A stretch of 64,000 nt of DNA, taken from Lachnospiraceae bacterium. GTDB lineage: Bacteria > Bacillota > Clostridia > Lachnospirales > Lachnospiraceae. Every line of letters starts with the position of its first letter. Within the stretch, counting starts at the first letter, position 1. This document shows positions 36,226 through 45,742 of the stretch, in pieces. The notes below the pieces were generated by a model. The model searched no databases and was not told where the DNA came from. It was given only the letters and a program-made list of their open reading frames with translations. The translations under genes and the position numbers were made by a program. The stretch covers positions 62,001 through 126,000 of the forward strand of contig CABJAM010000008.1 of assembly GCA_902363555.1 (NCBI GenBank), in the 5' to 3' direction.

Positions 36226-36360
36226 TCAAATATACTGGCTTGGCCGGTATTCCCCAATAGTATTCGTAATGCCTGCCACCTGATTCTTAAAGCCATCCGT
36301 ATTAAAGCTGAAGCTGTTGAATCTGAACACCTGTGCCGAAAGATTTGCAGTCTCGCACAT
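36226..36360 (-). pseudogene. Possible C-terminal remnant of a protein gene
   Basis: A 44-codon open frame without ribosome binding site. Its product begins MCETANLSAQVFRF and ends with a plausible coding-like stretch (VAGITNTIGEYRPSQYI). The ETANLSAQVFRF part recalls the extreme C-terminus of methyl-accepting chemotaxis proteins, but this is a weak resemblance. Confidence 0.2.
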
Positions 36361-36514
36361 ATCTTACACCGATATTACATCTATGTTACATTATTTTCAA
36401 TAGTATTTTTCACATTTCAAGAATTTCATCATTGTATATAATTATCCCCATCAATAATTCATACATTTCCACAGCGTTATCTGCCGGTTTGTGGGTTCCC
36501 CACAAACCTTTTGA

Positions 36515-36577
36515 ATGTAACGCAATGTAATTTTATGTAATACATACATTGATTTTTTCATTTCATCATGCTATGCT
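36515..36577 (+). promoter_or_regulatory. Promoter of the PhzA/B-like pair with three phased ATGTAA repeats
   Basis: ATGTAA occurs at 36515, 36525 and 36535, exactly ten bases apart. TTGATT (36549-36554) and TATGCT (36572-36577) follow with 17-base spacing. The face-of-the-helix phasing upstream of an imperfect promoter suggests binding of an activator. Confidence 0.65.
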
Positions 36578-36646
36578 TACATCATACCGATGGAAAACAT
36601 CCCAGGTTATGTAACAACAAAACAGTATTTACTAGGAGGTAAAGAA

Positions 36647-37135
36647 ATGGCAGCAACACCTGAACTTATGACCGATGAACAATTTGAAGCATTGACGCGG
36701 CTGCGTGATGATCATATACAGATCATCGAAAAATACTTATCACTGAAGGGCTCCGCGCCCTTAGAGGACAAGCTGGCGCTTTTTGCAGATGATATCATGT
36801 ATGAAATCGTTAATACAATGGAATGCAAACCGGAGCGCACCTGCGGTCTGAGAAAGCTCAAGCTCCGCTTTGAAGAAAACGCCCGCATGTGGAAGGAATT
36901 TGAGTATAATAATATCCGTATCATTTCCACCGACCGGCCGGACACCTTTCTTGTGGAGTGTGATGCTGATGGAACAATTTTCAGTCCAATGTTTAAAGAG
37001 ACACGGCCCTATCACAATTACTACTATATAATGTTCGTTATCCGTGGCGGCAAAATCTGGCAGCTTCGTCAATTTACAAATCCTATGAAGCTGATACATG
37101 ATTTCTGGAAAAAGCTTCCCGATGACGTGGGCTGA
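36647..37135 (+). CDS. PhzA/PhzB-like NTF2-fold protein, copy 1
   Basis: 162 residues from ATG 36647, behind ACTAGGAGGT; an upstream in-frame ATG lacks a ribosome binding site. The pattern resembles PhzA/PhzB: an N-terminal helix pair, VECDADGTIFSPMF, a strand reading HNYYYIMFVIRGGKI, then RQFTNPMKLIHDF. In phenazine producers PhzA/B catalyse condensation of the amino-ketone precursors; the glutamate in the REFMNP-type motif appears here as Gln (RQFTNP), from an alignment made by eye. No other phenazine gene is nearby. The partner at 37197 has the same leader sequence. Confidence 0.8.
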   Translation: MAATPELMTDEQFEALTRLRDDHIQIIEKYLSLKGSAPLEDKLALFADDIMYEIVNTMECKPERTCGLRKLKLRFEENARMWKEFEYNNIRIISTDRPDTFLVECDADGTIFSPMFKETRPYHNYYYIMFVIRGGKIWQLRQFTNPMKLIHDFWKKLPDDVG

Positions 37136-37196
37136 ACATCCCTGACGCCAGACTATAAACACAAAAATTATCAGTTGATTACTAGGAGGTCTAACA

Positions 37197-37712
37197 ATGG
37201 CAGAAAAATACGGTCCTTTCGGACTTAGCTATGACGATGAAAAAAGGCGCTTACATAATCTTGAACTTGCGCAGAAATACCTGGAGATTTCAGGTCCTTC
37301 CAGAAACTATGAACGTTCCAAATTTTCCACAGACGACGGCACAATGATCCTGACTTTTGCCCTGGGCGATGATCCACGGACCACCGACAGCATCGGCATC
37401 AGCCACAAGAAACTGGGTGAACTCTACAAGGCCGGTGCAACCGGGGTGGACTGCTGGCCGGAATGGCGCCTGAGCAATGGAACGATCTATACCACACCTG
37501 ACCCGGATACGATCTATATTGAGTGCGACGGACAATCGATGCTTTTCGACCGCCGGCTCTATGTTAATGACCATGAACTGGGCTATTATCTGAACCACTA
37601 TCTGCTGACCCTGACCTTTAAGGATAGCAGGCTCCATAACGTCACTGAGCTGTATAATACCGCTGCGGTCTATGATAACTTTGGAATGAACCGCGAACCT
37701 GATATGTATTAA
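37197..37712 (+). CDS. PhzA/PhzB-like NTF2-fold protein, copy 2
   Basis: 171 residues. A ribosome binding site almost identical to that of copy 1 (ACTAGGAGGTCTAACA before ATG) indicates tandem duplication. The fold pattern is retained (DPDTIYIECDGQSMLFD, NHYLLTLTFKDSRL), and the motif corresponding to the catalytic Glu position reads NVTELYNT, so a Glu is kept here but not in copy 1. A heteromeric NTF2-like pair acting on a small ketone or polycyclic metabolite is plausible; the substrate is unknown. The gene converges with the large operon. Confidence 0.78.
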   Translation: MAEKYGPFGLSYDDEKRRLHNLELAQKYLEISGPSRNYERSKFSTDDGTMILTFALGDDPRTTDSIGISHKKLGELYKAGATGVDCWPEWRLSNGTIYTTPDPDTIYIECDGQSMLFDRRLYVNDHELGYYLNHYLLTLTFKDSRLHNVTELYNTAAVYDNFGMNREPDMY

Positions 37713-37724
37713 CAGTGCACTAAA

Positions 37725-37757
37725 AAGGGAGAAGAACAAATAAAATTCTTCTCCCTT
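37725..37757 (-). terminator. Terminator of the six-gene operon (convergent with the PhzA/B pair)
   Basis: Twelve-base arms AAGGGAGAAGAA and TTCTTCTCCCTT. The T-rich run is on the minus strand, so it chiefly stops the leftward operon, 78 bases past its last stop; it may also slow rightward transcription. Confidence 0.75.
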
Positions 37758-37835
37758 ATAGCTGTTTTAAAACATTATCACATACGCCAGATTTCACATG
37801 ATGCCCCTAACGAGGTTTAGCGCGTCACCTCTGCT

Positions 37836-38741
37836 TTAATGCACGGCAAAGCTATGGTTTGGAAGCAGGAACTCATTTTGAAAGCCTTTTCCATCATTAC
37901 GGATGTAACTTATATCATTGGTCAGCAGATGAAACGGGGTCCAAGTATCCATGGCATCCCTTTCCTGCATATAGGTATAAGAAAATCCCAGAGGATTTGT
38001 GTTTTGATAACTATCCTGGAATGTCTCCACAATGGGGCCCCACGCCCCTACCCACTCTGCCTTTTGTTCCATCTCGGTTGCCTCATATTCATATGCATAG
38101 ACAAGAGAATAACTATTATTCTTATAATTAAACAAAAACACCTGATTTCTCCAACGCTTCCCCTGAGATGTATTTACTATAAAGGTCTGATTCTGCAGGC
38201 TTAATACCTGGCGGTTACTTCCCTGAATCGTTTTTGTCGTCAGATAATCCGCCAACTCGTGTGCGGAAAGTGTCACCTGCCAATGATCATCCCTTGCCCA
38301 ATCAAAAACTTTAAAGCCTAATACCGATGCGCCTAAATAGTATATCAGCGCCTCCACGCCTTTTGCGGTACGGTTGGTCTCGGTCAGATAAAGCCATGTG
38401 TCTACATTTCCACCGGCATACTGAGGACAGATAATATCTACCGCAATAACGGTTCCTGTCTGATATCTGCTTTTATATTCATCTGTGTAAAAGCTTCCAT
38501 ATCCAACACCGCCCGGAACCGGCCCTTCCTCATCAGAGCTGCCGTTTCCCATACGTTTTAATGTACGGCGCTTTTCAAATTCTCTTTCAAATTCGGCTTC
38601 TTCCTGACTTTTCACCGCATTCTTATTTAGCGTCGAAAATTTTTCGCTTTGATCCTCTACCGGATAATATTGATTATCCGAAGGGTTCAACAAATAGAAT
38701 ACGCCATTGACCATTTTAGACTGCTCCTGATTTTTCTCCAT
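37836..38741 (-). CDS. Uncharacterised protein, last gene of the six-gene operon
   Basis: 301 residues from ATG 38741, behind AAAGGAGAT. No recognised family. An N-terminal charged helical region (to about 85) leads to a probably beta-rich domain with repeated W/Y motifs (DTWLYLTETNRTAKGVEAL, FVFLFNYKNNSYSLVY type) and a conserved-looking WVGAWGPIVETFQ stretch. No signal peptide or membrane helix. Separated from the upstream gene by 39 bases with its own ribosome binding site, so it may be made at a higher level. Confidence 0.85.
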   Translation of the reverse strand: MEKNQEQSKMVNGVFYLLNPSDNQYYPVEDQSEKFSTLNKNAVKSQEEAEFEREFEKRRTLKRMGNGSSDEEGPVPGGVGYGSFYTDEYKSRYQTGTVIAVDIICPQYAGGNVDTWLYLTETNRTAKGVEALIYYLGASVLGFKVFDWARDDHWQVTLSAHELADYLTTKTIQGSNRQVLSLQNQTFIVNTSQGKRWRNQVFLFNYKNNSYSLVYAYEYEATEMEQKAEWVGAWGPIVETFQDSYQNTNPLGFSYTYMQERDAMDTWTPFHLLTNDISYIRNDGKGFQNEFLLPNHSFAVH

Positions 38742-38780
38742 GATTTTATCTCCTTTACTTTTTTGCTTCCGCACACTTTT

Positions 38781-40514
38781 CTAATACTCAAACATTCTCC
38801 AGTCAGCATCCTCATATCTTAACAAAAACCTCCGGTCGTCCTGACTCACACAGGCGGCCACAGGTAAGCCGTTCCTGTATTTCACTACACCTACAATTTT
38901 AATTTGACTGCTTATATACACCTCGCTGTAACTTCCCGGCGATTTTTCAAGCAGGCCATACAGGTTATAATCACTCCGTACGGACAAACAGTATACGCCC
39001 TGGCTGCTGGAACCCACATCGTAATACAGGTTATCTTTGCCATCGACAATATTTAAAGAATATGTTTTGTTATCCGTAAATAAAAACCGGAATACTCCCA
39101 AGCCTTCTGTCTGCCCAAATGACCGACAGTATAATCCACCCACGCCGTCACTTTTTAAATTTTTCACGGTATGAGAAATCTCCTCTCCGCCGCTATAACG
39201 CAGCTTTTGAGGCGTTGCCGCCGTCAGATCATAGACCCACACAGTCCTTTCGGCACCATGGCTGTCACATATCCAAGCACAATTTTCATCAGCCCGGATT
39301 CCCTCCTGATCGTTATTTCCAGCCAGCTCATACCAAAAGTTTAAAACCTCCTCCCCTGTAACCAGCTTTGCCAGATAAATACAACGCCACTTGGCTTTAT
39401 TCCCATAAGCCTCCACCGCTATATAAAGTGCATTCTTATCACATTCTGTATGTAATGTAAGCACAGACTGTATTCCATCAACATCTCTGGTTAATTCTTT
39501 AACCGGATTAAATCCCGGTTCTCCTGCTTTATTCTGGATTTGAAAATATACTCTGCTGCCATACAGGCTAAGTACTACGATCCGTCCATCCGGAAGCCGA
39601 TCCGCATAGAGCTGCTCTCCAAGTAGTTCTAATCCACCGCGCTGGAAATTCACATCATCATCTTTTGCCATCCAGATATAATCCACATTTTTAGAATCGT
39701 ACTGAGTAAAAACAAATGAACTTCCTGCTCCGTCCTCCACGCCCTTTACAGTTAGCGGTTTTCCCAGACAATTAATATTCAGGGCCAGGGTTTCATAGCA
39801 GCACCTGGGTGAACCGTCAATCTTTTTATTATCCGTAAAGGTTGCCTTTAAAATAAATGTTGATGCCAAATAAATGCCAAAGGAATATTCAAAACTGCTC
39901 TCGGTTCCCTCATAAACCAGATGATCTGCGTCTCCACGATAGAGCTCATAATGGCCCTTGCCGCTTTCCCATGAAAAGCATATCGGCTCCCCCGGTTCAA
40001 ACAATGTGCACGGCTTTAATTTATCTGTTGCTTTGGCAGCAATAAAATTATTTACATAGGGTTCCGCTTTCTTTTTAAACAGGTACTGCTCTGTAAGCCC
40101 GGGGCCTGAGGTCACCACTCCCAGGCTCCTGCTATGAGCTTCCACCTCCGATGTGTTTTCCTTCAGGCATATTTTTGCCACACCTTCTTTGTCGTTGACC
40201 GTTCCTGACAGACGAAACAGCACAGGTTTTCCGCTTACAGGACCGCTCGCGCAGTACAGTTCATACTTTGAAAAACCTCCCTCCGCTTCAACCACGCCAG
40301 TCACTGTGACTGCCCAGCCTTCTGTGAGAGCGGTCACGGCACAGGAGCCTGGCACAAATAAACTCTCCGCATCATCCCCCTCCATGACATAGATATCGAT
40401 CAGATCCCCTGTAAACTCTTCGGATACCGTTGGCACAACATACCCCTCCAGCTCTGCACGTGTGCCGATCATAAGCTTTGCGCTCATATCCATCTGTCCA
40501 TTTGTCTTACTCAT
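38781..40514 (-). CDS. Uncharacterised beta-propeller-like protein of the six-gene operon
   Basis: 577 residues. The N-terminal third looks like two beta-sandwich modules (the second with the pattern FSWESGKGHYELYRGD). From about residue 245 there are roughly six repeats of 45-50 residues with blade-like strands (DYIWMAKDDD, RIVVLSLYGSRVYFQIQ, NALYIAVEAYG, CAWICDSHG, GLYCRSFGQ, GVYCLSVRSD), suggesting a beta-propeller. No signal peptide, so cytoplasmic. Its start overlaps the end of the preceding gene by eight bases (ATGAGTAA) behind AAGGAGG. Confidence 0.88.
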   Translation of the reverse strand: MSKTNGQMDMSAKLMIGTRAELEGYVVPTVSEEFTGDLIDIYVMEGDDAESLFVPGSCAVTALTEGWAVTVTGVVEAEGGFSKYELYCASGPVSGKPVLFRLSGTVNDKEGVAKICLKENTSEVEAHSRSLGVVTSGPGLTEQYLFKKKAEPYVNNFIAAKATDKLKPCTLFEPGEPICFSWESGKGHYELYRGDADHLVYEGTESSFEYSFGIYLASTFILKATFTDNKKIDGSPRCCYETLALNINCLGKPLTVKGVEDGAGSSFVFTQYDSKNVDYIWMAKDDDVNFQRGGLELLGEQLYADRLPDGRIVVLSLYGSRVYFQIQNKAGEPGFNPVKELTRDVDGIQSVLTLHTECDKNALYIAVEAYGNKAKWRCIYLAKLVTGEEVLNFWYELAGNNDQEGIRADENCAWICDSHGAERTVWVYDLTAATPQKLRYSGGEEISHTVKNLKSDGVGGLYCRSFGQTEGLGVFRFLFTDNKTYSLNIVDGKDNLYYDVGSSSQGVYCLSVRSDYNLYGLLEKSPGSYSEVYISSQIKIVGVVKYRNGLPVAACVSQDDRRFLLRYEDADWRMFEY

Positions 40515-43500
40515 CTTTTTCCTCCTTGAGCTTATATACTAAAATGCCTTCTCTCACCTCTGTATTCTCATTTTCGTCCTGCACCTCCTGACTGACGCAT
40601 TCTGCCTCACAGGAGGACCATCCCTCTTTATTTCTTTCCATCCATTCCCAGCACCCTTTATCCCGAAAAAGTTTGGGGATCTGAATACTGTTTGCAGTTT
40701 TTCTTGTAAGAAGTGACCCAATGTGGAACATTGCCTCCATCTTCTTCAAAGCGTCTTTCGTATACTGTCCGGGAAGTGAGATCTCCTTTATAGGAAACAA
40801 GCCGGAATAACCATGCAGACTGCCCTCCGGGTCCATGAGCACAGTGACCGAAAGCCGCCTTTCCATTCCAAACGGAATCTGTAAATAATCATTTGGAGCA
40901 AGTACGCTATGGAATTGTGTGTAACCGGGGTCTATAAAATATCCGGCGACGCCGTCACCTCTTTGCCGGGCATCTCCAATACGTACAGGCACCGTACCTG
41001 TACGCACATACGACGGCGGCGTATCATCTTTACCCACATCCGACCAGCCGATATCTCTGCGGAATTCGCCCTCAGCCTCTATCCATAAATATGTACTTAC
41101 GACGGCCAGTGGACGGCCCGACAGCCTGACCACATTTCCACCAGAGCCCTGCATTGGATTCATCGTCCAGAAGGTTTTATCTATTTCTGACATAAACTGA
41201 GCAAATGCTTCCGTATTTTCACTAAACGCCAGAATACCCTTTACCAAAAGCTGAAGCTTTGGATAATCATCCAAAACCCGTTCGTTTTTTACAAATATAC
41301 CATTTTCACAACCCAGAAAGCACAGTCTGCGTTTTCCTTCCATATTTACCTTAACCGTCACTTCTCCGGCAAAAACACCATCCGGCAGATAAACAAGAAT
41401 ACTGTTATTGAGCGAATTCGGGAGCAAGTATCCTTCTACCGGATTTTTTCCATTTTCCGTATCCAAACGTATGCTTAAATTCGCATATTGTAAAAACGCT
41501 GGCTTCATTAAAAAATGATTCTTCTTTACATCCTTCGGTATCTGCATGGATTCGGAAACAATCAGGGAAAAATTATCATCAAGGTTAAGACCGCTGCGCG
41601 GTTCTGAGCTTATAATATTCAGGATCCTGCCAAATGCATCATACAATATCAAATCACTGATATGTCCGGCTCCGGACTGGATTTCACTAAATTGTGGAAT
41701 GTTTTCACCTCGCGTAAAGGGCACAAAATCTGCACCACCGCCGGTCCTTTCCAGAAACTGTTCATCCGGATCGGAAAATCCAAGAATCTCCTCCATGAGC
41801 CACCGACATCCCGGAATCTCTGTTTTATAAGGCCTCCTAAATGTCCGATAGTCCTTCTGAGCCAATAAATCTTTAAGGCCGGACAATTCCTGGCCTAAAA
41901 AACGGCTTGACGCAAGCTCCCGTATCATTTGCCCATATTTATTTTTTTCCTCTTCCGGAAGCAGATCGATTTCTTCCTCAAAACGTTTTTTTATAGAATC
42001 CTCCTTTGCATTTAACATGGTGATTCCGCCATAAACCCATTTTTTATTAAAGCTTTCTGTTCCGGACGGCTCGTACTCTGTTCCGTTAAACAGCCAGTTC
42101 CTGGAAACTTCGTTCAATAAATCCTGGCTTTCATAAGATAAACGCCATTCCATAAACATCGGCTGCCACGGCTGACGCCAGGGCGCTTGTGCCTCGTTCT
42201 CAAAGCTCCACATTTGATCCTGAAAAATCCGGCCGATCATCCGGGGCATCTGTGTGATCCATTCCGGAAGCTCTGCCGCCATACTTTCTGGATGCAGATC
42301 ATCCTCACTTTGAGGCTCAGAGTCCTCAATGAGCATATCCGGTGAAATTTCCAGTCCTTTGATCAGTAAAAATGGATTTTTCTTCTGCCAATACCTGGGG
42401 CAGGTAATCGCTTTTAACAGATGGCCTTCGGGAACACCATGCTCCCTACCGTATCTTTTGTAATCCACCTCTTTGTCGCCGGCATTCCCGGTTCCCGTTT
42501 CTTTATCGAAGGCTTCCCATAATTCTTTATACAACGCTTTTACTTTTTCATACTGTTCTACTGCCCGATGCATCAGACTATCTGGTCGGTCATAATCCAG
42601 CGCCGGATTGAAATCCTCCCACTCCGTCTTAATTGTCTTTATATCCATGCCCTTCAAATAACCACGCTTCCACCAAAGCTCCAACAATCTTTGGCGGATT
42701 TGGCGCATGCTTCGCACTTCTTTTTCAAACCCATTCAGTCTGTCCAACAAATTTTTCTCAGTTTCTGACAATTTTATTTCTGTTTCTTTGGAGGATACGA
42801 TAATATATTGTACACCACCACTATGGGAATCAAAACGCTCGTTATATACAGAATCCGACAGCTTAATAATTCCTCCGGTCTTTCCCAGCTCTTCCACCAT
42901 ATGCTGAGAAATAGCAGCAAGTCTCACATCCAGCCGGTTCGCCTCCACTCCGGTCAGTACCTGCCGGTAATGATTTTTAGCATAGGCACGTAACGCATCC
43001 TGGGCGCTTTCGGCAACAACGACCTCCAGGGAACGATTTTTGGCAATTTCTTTCAACGCATCTTCATACCCTTCTGATGAAGTACGTTCCCTCTCCCAGG
43101 GAATATTGCAGACAGACCCGGAAAAATATTGTTCATTGCCTTGTACAGCGTACCAGCCGGATACCAGATAACTGATTTTACCGGAAGATATCCCACGCAT
43201 ATCATCATATAAAGACAGCATGTTCGTATTATGCTCTGTATATGCAGAAAACATGGGATTTCCCGGAGCACAGGAACGGACCACCTGAATGTTCTCAGCT
43301 GTCTCCTTCCAGCTTGAAGCCGGATAGCACATGCCTAAATTTACATAATAGCCTCCGCTGCCTTTGGGCGCCTTATTAAGATGAGGTGCTAAACGATAGG
43401 GATCTTTTGCCTTCTCTTTCCATTCAAGGACAGTTTTCTCAGATATCAGATATCTTCCGGCATATTTACGATACACTGCCATATCCGGATTGTTTTTCAT

Positions 43501-43845
43501 TTCATCAGACTCCGGACAATCACTTTCCAATACCCAGGAAGTATAGATCGGTTCCTTTTTTCCATCAATATTTACGATTCTGGTAATCAGCCAGCGGTTT
43601 GGTATATATGGAAAATCCGGTTCGCTCTCCTCTTTTGTCCTCAACCTTCGGGGAAGTATAAAACGGAGGTAAATTCCTTTTTCTTTTCCCTGAAGCTGTC
43701 CGGAAAATGCCGTGGCCTCCGGGGAAGAGAAACTGTTCAGTGCCGTGTACTCATATTTCCATCTTCGAAATGCATCTCTTCTCTGTATAGTTTCATCGAC
43801 CATTAATGCTTCCACGCCAATCTGCTCAATCGTTCCCGTTTCCAT
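40507..43845 (-). CDS. Very large uncharacterised protein of the six-gene operon
   Basis: 1112 residues from ATG 43845 behind GGGAGG; this start overlaps the end of the preceding gene by 20 bases. I recall similar proteins as unannotated families in actinobacteria and other phyla. Shared-looking motifs are GIYLRFILPRRL, FPYIPNRWLITRI (about 75-85), WVLESD, PMFMEWRLSY (about 565), SGRPLAVVSTYL (about 908) and RIGDARQRGDGVAGYF (about 960). No signal peptide, membrane helix or catalytic motif is evident. The function is unknown; the repeated co-occurrence with DUF6603-like genes suggests an assembly. Confidence 0.87.
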   Translation of the reverse strand: METGTIEQIGVEALMVDETIQRRDAFRRWKYEYTALNSFSSPEATAFSGQLQGKEKGIYLRFILPRRLRTKEESEPDFPYIPNRWLITRIVNIDGKKEPIYTSWVLESDCPESDEMKNNPDMAVYRKYAGRYLISEKTVLEWKEKAKDPYRLAPHLNKAPKGSGGYYVNLGMCYPASSWKETAENIQVVRSCAPGNPMFSAYTEHNTNMLSLYDDMRGISSGKISYLVSGWYAVQGNEQYFSGSVCNIPWERERTSSEGYEDALKEIAKNRSLEVVVAESAQDALRAYAKNHYRQVLTGVEANRLDVRLAAISQHMVEELGKTGGIIKLSDSVYNERFDSHSGGVQYIIVSSKETEIKLSETEKNLLDRLNGFEKEVRSMRQIRQRLLELWWKRGYLKGMDIKTIKTEWEDFNPALDYDRPDSLMHRAVEQYEKVKALYKELWEAFDKETGTGNAGDKEVDYKRYGREHGVPEGHLLKAITCPRYWQKKNPFLLIKGLEISPDMLIEDSEPQSEDDLHPESMAAELPEWITQMPRMIGRIFQDQMWSFENEAQAPWRQPWQPMFMEWRLSYESQDLLNEVSRNWLFNGTEYEPSGTESFNKKWVYGGITMLNAKEDSIKKRFEEEIDLLPEEEKNKYGQMIRELASSRFLGQELSGLKDLLAQKDYRTFRRPYKTEIPGCRWLMEEILGFSDPDEQFLERTGGGADFVPFTRGENIPQFSEIQSGAGHISDLILYDAFGRILNIISSEPRSGLNLDDNFSLIVSESMQIPKDVKKNHFLMKPAFLQYANLSIRLDTENGKNPVEGYLLPNSLNNSILVYLPDGVFAGEVTVKVNMEGKRRLCFLGCENGIFVKNERVLDDYPKLQLLVKGILAFSENTEAFAQFMSEIDKTFWTMNPMQGSGGNVVRLSGRPLAVVSTYLWIEAEGEFRRDIGWSDVGKDDTPPSYVRTGTVPVRIGDARQRGDGVAGYFIDPGYTQFHSVLAPNDYLQIPFGMERRLSVTVLMDPEGSLHGYSGLFPIKEISLPGQYTKDALKKMEAMFHIGSLLTRKTANSIQIPKLFRDKGCWEWMERNKEGWSSCEAECVSQEVQDENENTEVREGILVYKLKEEKDE

Positions 43846-45736
43846 CCGTCTCACCTCCCTTAAATACAACTCTGTCGCCCAGTGTCATAAACGAATGTGC
43901 AAATTCAACAGAATTGTTCCACGCTCCCGTATCGAGCTTCATCACCTTGCTGTTTTCCCGAAAAGAAGCAAAATCCGGTTCTACCTTCATCTGTATCGTC
44001 TCCAGAGGTTCTTCACAAGTGATTTGATCCGCCACCCCATCGAAAATCGCCAGCAGATGATACGGCGATAATAACTGCATCCTCAGGATCGCCAGTTTTT
44101 GCCCATCTTTATCTTCGGCCTGAATCGAAAGTGTCGGCCAGTATGCTGCAATACCGCTTCGGATTAAAAATCCACTCATGGCGCCCTTTCGGGCGGAAGG
44201 CGTCTCCCCGTAAAGCTTTGCCCGGTATTTTTGAAGCTCTTCCATGGTTTTCTCCAGCAATTCCTCACGAAGCATCTGATTTAACGTTCTCTGACGGGTA
44301 CTATCCATTCCCACACTTATGGCACCATCGGTCAATGCAGCAAGCCAATTCTCATCAATATAAAAAAAACGCATGCTTTCCGCCGGGAGCAGATCCGGAT
44401 GCGGAATAAGATAATGAAAAGGAATTTGATACAGCAGGTTTAATCGGCCAAGCCAGGCCGCCAGTAACTGTAATTCCTTTTGTAAGTCCTGCATAATGCT
44501 CTCCCGGTTTGCCATCATCAGACGCAGTACTTCCTCCGGGGAATGAAGCCTTCGATCCGGAAATAAAGTATCTTCCTGTTCTACGGCTTCCTTTTCATCG
44601 GCAAGAATCTGAGCCTTTTTCCTCAGCACCATCACCTGCTCAGAAAATACCTGATCCTGGAGCGCAGCCATTCTTCCACATTCCCAGGCAGCTGACAAGG
44701 ACGTATCAAACACGCCACAACTCCTGTCATAAATCAGAGCTGCATCGGACGTATAGTAGGGAGCACTTTGTTTTCTTTTCTCCACCACAACCGGTGTCAA
44801 TGGGGACCGATACCAGCACATCCCCTCATCTCCGGTTCGTGTATGATATAAAAGTGGCACAAAACCATCCTTCAGCCGTGGCTCATTTTCTGATGCCAGT
44901 CTCAGCATGCCCCCACCAGCCACTTTTGCGGGAAGCCCCGCCGCAAACTGCCGGAAGGTCAGGGCTGAAGCCCCGCTGATTTCAAAGCTCCAGTCATCTA
45001 GGACGATCAGCTCCATTTCCTCACAGCCCGATGCATTTGCATTGCCCTCCAGGTAATCGCCGTATCCTTCCAGAGAAACCAGGTACATATGATACCTGTT
45101 GCTCTCTCCACTTCTATATTCAGCCAGGCGGTTGCATAAAACCACAGAAAACATACCTTCCGGGTGAAGCTCCATCTCCGCTTTATCACCAATATAAACC
45201 TGGCGGCAGTGCGCCAGCAGCGGAAGTTCCGTTTGCCTTGGCGCTGTAAGGTCAAAGATGCTGGTAGAGAGCTTTAATACACTGCAGATCTTATCCATTG
45301 TTTCCTCTGCCTTCGGAGTAAAAGCAGGCTTTAATACCCCCTGCTCTTTCGCAAGGACCTTTCTCACGCTCGCCTGATGCAGGGCAGTTCCTCCGGACGG
45401 CTCCAGTTCGGATTCTTCAAACATCAAAAGAGCAATTCCAGGTCTTTCCTTATTTCCGGCATACCAGGGAAACCTGGGGTCTTTTATAATTACATGAGGA
45501 ATTACGTTCGTATAGGAGCCCTTAGTATCCGGCAGCGGAATACGGTTCACGATTCCACCCACAGGCATTTCATAGACGGTATAATCCACCGTCACCTTTC
45601 TTTTTATCGTAAAGGTGTCCGGATTCACCTGTTTTCCATCCTTTACCATATTTTGTTCCATTTCAAAGGTCCATACCCCCGGAGAAATTTCCGGTAATAT
45701 GGCCTCTGCAAGAAAAACCTTACCCGTATTATCCAT
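43826..45736 (-). CDS. Large uncharacterised protein of the six-gene operon
   Basis: 636 residues. An N-terminal beta-rich half (NRIPLPDTKGSY, RPGIALLMFEESEL) is followed by a helical segment (about 365-445) and a conserved-looking block LLPAESMRFFYIDENWLAALTDGAISVG (about 450-480). It ends FMTLGDRVVFKGG. I recognise the pattern as a family without known function that travels with the 1112-residue protein. No signal peptide. It starts six bases after the DUF6603-like stop, whose tail supplies the GGAGAGGAG ribosome binding site. Confidence 0.87.
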   Translation of the reverse strand: MDNTGKVFLAEAILPEISPGVWTFEMEQNMVKDGKQVNPDTFTIKRKVTVDYTVYEMPVGGIVNRIPLPDTKGSYTNVIPHVIIKDPRFPWYAGNKERPGIALLMFEESELEPSGGTALHQASVRKVLAKEQGVLKPAFTPKAEETMDKICSVLKLSTSIFDLTAPRQTELPLLAHCRQVYIGDKAEMELHPEGMFSVVLCNRLAEYRSGESNRYHMYLVSLEGYGDYLEGNANASGCEEMELIVLDDWSFEISGASALTFRQFAAGLPAKVAGGGMLRLASENEPRLKDGFVPLLYHTRTGDEGMCWYRSPLTPVVVEKRKQSAPYYTSDAALIYDRSCGVFDTSLSAAWECGRMAALQDQVFSEQVMVLRKKAQILADEKEAVEQEDTLFPDRRLHSPEEVLRLMMANRESIMQDLQKELQLLAAWLGRLNLLYQIPFHYLIPHPDLLPAESMRFFYIDENWLAALTDGAISVGMDSTRQRTLNQMLREELLEKTMEELQKYRAKLYGETPSARKGAMSGFLIRSGIAAYWPTLSIQAEDKDGQKLAILRMQLLSPYHLLAIFDGVADQITCEEPLETIQMKVEPDFASFRENSKVMKLDTGAWNNSVEFAHSFMTLGDRVVFKGGETDGNGND

Positions 45737-45742
45737 ATCCCT

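Larger units (their letters stand above)
36126..36646. other. Long intergenic region before the PhzA/B-like pair
   Basis: About 520 bases. It contains the LacI promoter, a possible 44-codon remnant on the minus strand (36226-36360), a strong hairpin around GGTTTGTGGG...CCCACAAACC (36486-36508) and the phased activator-like repeats and promoter of the downstream pair. Confidence 0.65.

Noticed and set aside
36647..37712. A phenazine biosynthesis cluster
   Set aside because: Only PhzA/B-like proteins are present; none of the shikimate-branch or PhzC-G-type enzymes occurs nearby.
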